Notes under the pieces: model-generated
Seen by the model: only the letters and a program-made list of their open reading frames with translations
Told to the model about the DNA's origin: nothing
The model's database searches: none
Part shown: in pieces, positions 17,619-21,557 of the stretch
Position numbering within the stretch: the first letter of the stretch is position 1
How the letters are laid out: the number at the start of each line of letters is the position of its first letter
Source: JAWLCA01 sp050485905
GTDB taxonomy: Bacteria; Pseudomonadota; Alphaproteobacteria; Rhodobacterales; Rhodobacteraceae
Direction of reading: 5' to 3'
Assembly: GCA_050485905.1 (NCBI GenBank)
Contig: JBJHCH010000060.1
Coordinates: 1 to 21,557, forward strand
Length of the DNA: 21,557 bases
Position numbers and translations under genes: made by a program

Positions 17619-18845
17619 ATGGGCCGGGATGCGGATGTGGTGATCGTGGGCGGCGGGCTGAACGGCCCGGCGCTGGCGCTGGCGCTGGCGCAGGGCGGGA
17701 TGCGGTCGGTCGTGGTCGATGCCCTGCCGGCGGCGGCGCGGGCGGATGACAATTTCGACGGGCGGTCCTACGCGCTGGCGCTGGCTTCGGTGCGGATGCT
17801 GGGGGCGCTGGGGCTGTGGCGGGGGCTGGCGGCGAATGCGCAACCGATGCTGGAGATCAAGGCTAGCGACGGGCGGGCGGGAGAGGGCGCGTCGCCGCTG
17901 TTCCTGCATTTCGACCATGCCGAGATCGAGGAAGGCCCGATGGGCCATATGATCGAGGATCGATTTCTGCGCCGGGCGCTGACCGCCGCGATGGCGGCGG
18001 AGGATCGGATCACGCTGCTGGACGGGGTGACGGCCACGGTGCAGGAGGCGGCGGGGGCGGGCGTGGCGGTCACGCTGTCGGACGGGCGCAGCTTGCGGGC
18101 ATCGCTGCTGGTGGGGGCCGACGGGCGGGGCAGCGGGACGGCGGCGCGGGCGGGGATACGGCGGCAGGGCTGGGACTACGGCCAGACCGCGCTGGTCTGC
18201 GCGATCGAGCATGAGAAGCCGCATGGCGGCGTGGCGCATCAGTTCTTCATGCCGGGCGGGCCGCTGGCGATATTGCCGCTGCCGGGGAACCGGTCGTCGA
18301 TTGTGTGGTCGGAAAAGCGGGAGCTGGCCGAGGAGATCGCGGCGCTGGAGGATGACGCCTTTCTGGCAGTGCTGCGGCCGCGGTTCGGGGATTTTCTGGG
18401 CGAGATCCGGCTGGCGGGGGCGCGGTTTTCCTATCCTCTGTCGCTGTCGCTGGCGCAGTCCTTTACCGCCGACCGGGTGGCGCTGGTGGGGGATGCGGCG
18501 CATGGGGTGCATCCGATTGCGGGGCAGGGGTTGAACCTTGGCCTGCGGGACGTGGCGGCGCTGGCCGAGGTGCTGGTCGAGGCGCGGCGGCGGGGGGAGG
18601 ATATCGGGACCGGGCCGGTGCTGGATCGCTACGCCCGGTGGCGGCGGTTCGATACGGCGGCGCTGGCGGTGGCGACGGATGGGTTCAACCGGCTTTTTTC
18701 GAACGACAACCCGATCCTGCGGGTGGGGCGGGATCTGGGGATGGGGCTGGTGGGGCGGGTGCCGGCCCTGCGGCGGGCCTTCATACGTGAGGCGGCGGGG
18801 CTGTCGGGCGATCTACCGCGGCTGATGCGGGGGCAGGCGATCTGA
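17619..18845 (+). CDS. UbiH/UbiF/Coq6-type FAD-dependent monooxygenase
   Basis: 407 residues from the ATG at 17619. It has an N-terminal Rossmann FAD motif (VVIVGGGLNGPALA, 8-20), a DGRSYALALAS segment (47-57) containing the conserved arginine of the family, and the signature VGDAAHGVHPIAGQGLNLGLRDV near residues 290-312, with Asp292 contacting FAD. These are features of the group that hydroxylates the aromatic ring during ubiquinone biosynthesis; which ring position cannot be told. Ubiquinone use fits the NDUFS4-like gene nearby. The upstream ribosome-binding site is poor (CTGGGGC). Codon use is strongly biased to G-ending codons (GCG, CGG, GGG, CTG), unlike uvrB and most neighbours, which favour C-ending codons. 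Confidence 0.93.
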   Translation: MGRDADVVIVGGGLNGPALALALAQGGMRSVVVDALPAAARADDNFDGRSYALALASVRMLGALGLWRGLAANAQPMLEIKASDGRAGEGASPLFLHFDHAEIEEGPMGHMIEDRFLRRALTAAMAAEDRITLLDGVTATVQEAAGAGVAVTLSDGRSLRASLLVGADGRGSGTAARAGIRRQGWDYGQTALVCAIEHEKPHGGVAHQFFMPGGPLAILPLPGNRSSIVWSEKRELAEEIAALEDDAFLAVLRPRFGDFLGEIRLAGARFSYPLSLSLAQSFTADRVALVGDAAHGVHPIAGQGLNLGLRDVAALAEVLVEARRRGEDIGTGPVLDRYARWRRFDTAALAVATDGFNRLFSNDNPILRVGRDLGMGLVGRVPALRRAFIREAAGLSGDLPRLMRGQAI

Positions 18846-18848
18846 TCG

Positions 18849-18866
18849 TTGTGCACGCGTGCACAA
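18849..18866. promoter_or_regulatory. Perfect 18-base palindrome TTGTGCACGCGTGCACAA
   Basis: The two 9-base halves are exactly reverse-complementary with no spacer. It lies four bases after the stop of the UbiH-like gene. The 11-base sequence CGTTGTGCACG at its left edge (18847-18857) recurs at 18923-18933. A hairpin is unlikely to be its role: the loop would be minimal and the adjoining A-run is on the wrong side for an intrinsic terminator on either strand. A binding site for a dimeric protein is the better reading; which protein is unknown. Confidence 0.5.
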
Positions 18867-18906
18867 AAAGTCATGTTATTGAAAACGAACGATATTCGAT
18901 TTTCTG

Positions 18907-18923
18907 TTAACCTGCACTTAACC
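18907..18923 (+). promoter_or_regulatory. CtrA-type box TTAACC-N5-TTAACC
   Basis: The bases TTAACCTGCACTTAACC match the full CtrA recognition pattern TTAA-N7-TTAA exactly, including the CC after each TTAA. CtrA is the alphaproteobacterial cell-cycle response regulator, which in Rhodobacterales controls motility, gene transfer agent and related functions. The box is in the 115-base AT-rich gap between the ends of two convergent genes, so no annotated promoter lies next to it. Confidence 0.55.
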
Positions 18924-18933
18924 GTTGTGCACG
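18923..18933. repeat. Second copy of CGTTGTGCACG
   Basis: An exact 11-base direct repeat of 18847-18857, 76 bases downstream. It abuts the CtrA-type box, sharing its final C. Only the left half of the palindrome is repeated. Confidence 0.6.
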
Positions 18934-18960
18934 GGTTTCCGAGCCAGTTTGGCGGGCCGG

Positions 18961-19221
18961 TCAGTCGATCTTGCGCGCCTCGTCCACCAGCATGATCGGG
19001 ATGCCGTCGCGGATCGGGAAGGCCAGATGCGCGGCGCGCGAGATCAGCTCCTGCGCCTCGGCGTCAAAGGTCAGCGCGGCGCGGGTGACGGGGCAGACCA
19101 GCGCCTCCAGCATGTGGCGGTCATAGGCGGGGCTGCGCCGCGGCGGGTCGCCATCTGCCGCGGGGGCGGGGATCTGGCTGGGAACGATGGCCTGATCGTC
19201 CGGGGTGCGGTCGTCGCTCAC
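18961..19221 (-). CDS. Trm112 family protein (UPF0434-like)
   Basis: 86 residues. The core MLEALVCPVTRAALTFDAEAQELISRAAHLAFPIRDGIPIMLVDEARKID (37-86) is the short Trm112-like fold, whose eukaryotic relatives activate methyltransferases. Only one Cys of the zinc-binding set remains (Cys43), which is common in bacterial members. The GTG at 19221 overlaps the stop of the LON-domain gene (GTGA), favouring the long start with a 36-residue Pro/Asp-rich extension. A start at the ATG at 19113 would give the usual compact length of about 50 residues, but I see no ribosome-binding site there. Confidence 0.85.
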   Translation of the reverse strand: MSDDRTPDDQAIVPSQIPAPAADGDPPRRSPAYDRHMLEALVCPVTRAALTFDAEAQELISRAAHLAFPIRDGIPIMLVDEARKID

Positions 19222-19871
19222 TGCATCACCTCTTCGTCGGTGCCGCCGCCGCGCAGGGCGAATTCCAGCAGCGTCACCAGCGTTTCACGCCGGGTGGAGA
19301 GCGAGGGCGCCTCTAGCAGCGCCTGCTTGTCCTCGGGCGAGAAGGGGCAGAGCATCGAGAGCGAGTTGATCAGAAGCTCGTCGTCGGCTTCCTTCAGGCT
19401 GCTCCAGTCGGTCGAAAGGCTCTGCGCGGCGAAATAGCGGCCGAGGGTTTCAAGAAATCCCGCGCGGTCGAAGCCCTGATCGTGTTCGCTGCCGCCCAGG
19501 TCACGCTCGAACCCCGCCCAGGTGACGTCGGCCCTGCGGTAGGGGCTGAAGCCCGCCACCTCTCGCGAGACGCGGAAGCGCGAGATGCCGGTGAGGGTGA
19601 TCATGTAGCGCCCGTCCTCGGTTTCGGAAAACCCGGTCAGGCGCCCGGCGCAGCCGATGGCGTGCAGGCGCTTTTCCTCGGACCCCGGCACCTCGCGCGG
19701 CTGGATCATGCCGATCAGCCGATGCCGGGTCTTCATCGTGTCGTCCAGCATCGCCAGATAGCGCGGCTCGAAAATATGCAGCGGCAGGCGTGCCCGCGGC
19801 AGCAGCAGCGCACCGGGAAGGGGAAAGACCGGGAGCGTATCCGGCAGATCGGTCGCCTTGAACATTCCCAT
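19218..19871 (-). CDS. LON peptidase substrate-binding domain protein
   Basis: A 217-residue protein. It opens with DLPDTLPVFPLPGALLLPRARLPLHIFEPRYLAMLDDTM, the hallmark of the Lon N-terminal (LAN) domain, and continues with IGCAGRLTGFSETEDGRYMITLTGISRFRV (about 72-101). It lacks the AAA and protease domains of Lon, so it is a stand-alone binding domain of the YcbY/LonN type, probably in the cytoplasm. An alternative ATG two codons in (19865) is possible; neither has a strong ribosome-binding site. The stop overlaps the Trm112-like gene, and it follows the CnoX-like gene by 20 bases. Association with a chaperedoxin gene suggests a proteostasis role, but this is inference. Confidence 0.94.
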   Translation of the reverse strand: MGMFKATDLPDTLPVFPLPGALLLPRARLPLHIFEPRYLAMLDDTMKTRHRLIGMIQPREVPGSEEKRLHAIGCAGRLTGFSETEDGRYMITLTGISRFRVSREVAGFSPYRRADVTWAGFERDLGGSEHDQGFDRAGFLETLGRYFAAQSLSTDWSSLKEADDELLINSLSMLCPFSPEDKQALLEAPSLSTRRETLVTLLEFALRGGGTDEEVMQ

Positions 19872-19891
19872 CAGCTAGCCCGCCCCGCCGG

Positions 19892-20821
19892 TCAGGCAAA
19901 TATCATCGAGCTGAGCCGGCGGCGGCCCTTCAGCACGATGGGATCCTGCGGTTTCAGGGCGTCGAAAATCTTGAAAAGCTGGGTCTTGGCGGCGCCGTCG
20001 TTCCATTCGCGGTCACGGCGGAACAGGTCCAGCAACTCGTCAACCGCCGCTTCGACCTGGCCCGCGGCATGAAGCGCGAGGGCGAGGTCGTAGCGCGCCT
20101 GATGATCGGCGGGGTCGGCATCGACCCGCGCGCGCAGCTCGGTCACCGGCCCGGCGCTTTCGGCCTGACGGGCAAGGTCAAGCTGGGCGCGGGCGGCCTC
20201 GACCTCTGCCGCGGTGGCGATGGCGGCGGGGGCGGCGGCCAGCATCGCCTCGGCCTGATCGAGCTGGCCGAGCGCCAGATTGGCGCGGACAAGGCCAGCG
20301 TAGGCCGGTGCATTCTCTGGCTCTTCGCCCAGGATCGCGGCGAAGGTTTCGGCGGCATCGACCACCGCGCCCTCTGCCAGCATCGTTTCCGCCGCGGCGA
20401 TCGCCTCGGCCAGCCCGCCGTCGCCGCCGTCACCGGCAAGCGCCGCGACGCGGTCCACGAAGGTCTTGATCTCGGACCCCGGCAGCGCGCCCTGAAAGCC
20501 ATCGACCGGCTGGCCCTGCCAGAAGGCATAGACCGTGGGAATCGACTGGATGCGCAGTTGCGCGGCGATGCGCTGGTTCTGGTCCACATCGACCTTGACC
20601 ATGCGCACGCGGCCCTTGGCGGCGGTTACCGCTGCCTCCAGCGCCGGGCCGAGCGTCTTGCACGGGCCGCACCACGGCGCCCAGAAATCGACGATGACGG
20701 GCACCGTCTGGCTGGCCTCGATCACGTCGGCCATGAATGTGGCCTCTGTCGTGTCCTTGATCAGATCGCCCGCGGCTGCCCCGGCGCCCGCGGCCTGCGG
20801 CTTTCCGCCCAGTTCCAGCAT
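19892..20821 (-). CDS. cnoX: CnoX-like chaperedoxin (thioredoxin domain plus TPR-like region)
   Basis: 309 residues from the ATG at 20821, with AAGGA eight bases upstream. Residues about 25-125 are a thioredoxin fold with the active site WCGPC (50-54) and cis-Pro95 in QSIPTVYAF. Residues about 135-300 are helical, TPR-like repeats (for example ETFAAILGEEPENAPAYAGLVRANLALGQLDQAEAML). This is the architecture of CnoX/YbbN, a holdase that passes clients to GroEL/ES. E. coli CnoX has lost the CxxC motif; this protein keeps it, as reported for the Caulobacter homologue, so it should be redox-active. It heads a run with the LON-domain and Trm112-like genes. Confidence 0.93.
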   Translation of the reverse strand: MLELGGKPQAAGAGAAAGDLIKDTTEATFMADVIEASQTVPVIVDFWAPWCGPCKTLGPALEAAVTAAKGRVRMVKVDVDQNQRIAAQLRIQSIPTVYAFWQGQPVDGFQGALPGSEIKTFVDRVAALAGDGGDGGLAEAIAAAETMLAEGAVVDAAETFAAILGEEPENAPAYAGLVRANLALGQLDQAEAMLAAAPAAIATAAEVEAARAQLDLARQAESAGPVTELRARVDADPADHQARYDLALALHAAGQVEAAVDELLDLFRRDREWNDGAAKTQLFKIFDALKPQDPIVLKGRRRLSSMIFA

Positions 20822-20906
20822 CTGTAATTCCTTCCATGTCCCTGCGGGCCTTTTCGGCCGTGACCCGCCATATATGTGCCGCCACGAGGCCGAGGCCAAG
20901 GGGCTG

Positions 20907-21461
20907 TCAGCCGCCGCTGGCCCCCGGCCGGTCTGGACCGGCGATGGAATCGAGCCCGAAGGCGGCGGCGATATCGTCCTGCAGCGCGGTGCGGCCCTGC
21001 GCAAACGCGCGGGCATGGGCGGCGGCCTGTTCGGCGGAACCCGCATTGGCGAGGTTCAGAAGGCCCTGCGCCAGACGGTCGAGCGGGGTGTGAAAGCGTT
21101 CCGTCAGCACATGGCGTTTGGCGGCGATCTCTCCCATCAACGCGGTCAGCGGGGCGATTTCGCTGCCGCGCATCAGCCCCTCTACCTGTTGTCCGGCGCG
21201 GTGGCGGTTTATGTCGGCGGCAAACTCGGCCAGCCGGATCAGGCAGGAACTGACGGTCTGGTAGCGCTCGATCAGGATGGTTTCCTCGAACCGCGAGCGG
21301 CGTTCGAGGGCCAGCGTCATCTGGCGGGCGCGGCGGTCGAAGGCGGCGGCGATGCTGCGGTCGGCGGCGGCGCGGATGACGTAAAGCGCGCCGGCAACCA
21401 GCGCCGCCAGCGCCAGCGCCGGCAGCGAATAGGTGGCAAAGAGGTCGAGCAGGCCGCCCAT
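20907..21461 (-). CDS. Uncharacterised single-pass membrane protein
   Basis: I do not recognise this 184-residue protein. It has one clear membrane segment near the N-terminus (about 12-30, LPALALAALVAGALYVIRAA) followed by a charged, mostly helical region with Arg/Glu/Ala-rich stretches (FDRRARQMTLALERRSRFEET, about 41-61), so the bulk is likely a cytoplasmic or periplasmic helical bundle on a membrane anchor. No catalytic motif is seen. It starts 14 bases after the stop of the exonuclease III gene and ends 85 bases before cnoX, so it probably shares their transcript. The ribosome-binding site before 21461 is weak. Confidence 0.75.
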   Translation of the reverse strand: MGGLLDLFATYSLPALALAALVAGALYVIRAAADRSIAAAFDRRARQMTLALERRSRFEETILIERYQTVSSCLIRLAEFAADINRHRAGQQVEGLMRGSEIAPLTALMGEIAAKRHVLTERFHTPLDRLAQGLLNLANAGSAEQAAAHARAFAQGRTALQDDIAAAFGLDSIAGPDRPGASGG

Positions 21462-21475
21462 CGGCCGAGCCTAGC

Positions 21476-21557
21476 CTAGAGATCGAAGCTTGCGAAGACC
21501 GGCGCGTGGTCCGATGGCTGGTCCCAGCCGCGGGCGGTGCGCAGGATGCGGCTGGAA
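21476..21557 (-). CDS. xth: Exodeoxyribonuclease III, C-terminal 26 residues (partial at window edge)
   Basis: The minus strand at the right edge encodes a frame ending in ARGWDQPSDHAPVFASFDL and a TAG at 21476-21478. SDHAPV is the conserved C-terminal catalytic motif of the exonuclease III/AP endonuclease family (His is the general base), and the preceding W-D-Q-P-S pattern is typical of the family. Only this tail is in the window. The protein repairs abasic sites and removes 3' blocks. It is first in the minus-strand run towards cnoX. Confidence 0.85.
   Translation of the reverse strand, partial: SSRILRTARGWDQPSDHAPVFASFDL

Noticed and set aside
18849..18870. Reading the 18-base palindrome plus A-run as an intrinsic terminator
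   Set aside because: On the plus strand the run after the stem is A, not T; on the minus strand the T-run precedes the stem. A hairpin would also have almost no loop.
18873..18995. A 40-codon open frame crossing the palindrome/CtrA gap
   Set aside because: There is no ribosome-binding site, its codons are unlike the genome, and it runs into the 3' end of the Trm112-like gene on the other strand. It cannot be supported as a gene.

Overview
The window looks like ordinary high-GC chromosomal DNA from an alphaproteobacterium, most likely a member of the Rhodobacteraceae/Rhodobacterales. The support is a gene set typical of that group: a DUF2125 exported protein, an NDUFS4-type complex I protein, HspQ, a WCGPC-containing CnoX-like thioredoxin with a TPR-like tail, and four-helix FtsK near amidase, aminotransferase and UbiH-like genes. 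GC is high throughout and genes are tightly packed with many 4-base overlaps. I see no phage, insertion sequence, CRISPR array or secretion island. The longest stretch without a gene is about 240 bases.

Left third (1-5902). The end of a SPOR-domain envelope protein converges on an NlpC/P60 hydrolase, which is translationally coupled to an M17 leucyl aminopeptidase. This looks like a small wall and peptide turnover unit. A large exported DUF2125 protein follows, divergent from a coupled pair: a short-chain dehydrogenase and a short crotonase-fold protein. The crotonase lacks both acid residues used by classical enoyl-CoA hydratases.

Middle (5899-9537). HspQ converges on the crotonase so tightly that both stops lie in one CTAG. 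It is divergent from an AEC-family permease, which is followed by a lytic-transglycosylase-like lipoprotein. LolA, tRNA-Arg(UCU), a GNAT acetyltransferase and the NDUFS4-like protein are all on the minus strand. The stop codon of the GNAT gene lies inside the D-loop of the tRNA gene.

Right half (9662-21557). UvrB is on the plus strand and converges on a minus-strand unit of amidase, aminotransferase and FtsK. A UbiH/Coq6-type FAD monooxygenase diverges from that unit. After it comes a 115-base AT-rich convergent gap with a textbook CtrA-type box and an 18-base perfect palindrome. The right end is a minus-strand unit that appears to run exonuclease III (partial), an unknown single-pass membrane protein, a CnoX-like chaperedoxin, a LON-substrate-binding-domain protein and a Trm112-like protein.

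Most of the window is housekeeping: envelope maintenance, DNA repair and segregation, respiration and quinone biosynthesis, and proteostasis. I found no convincing new multi-gene system. The points most worth a second look are the GNAT/tRNA overlap, the CtrA box and palindrome in a gap with no obvious promoter target, and the acid-less crotonase coupled to an SDR.
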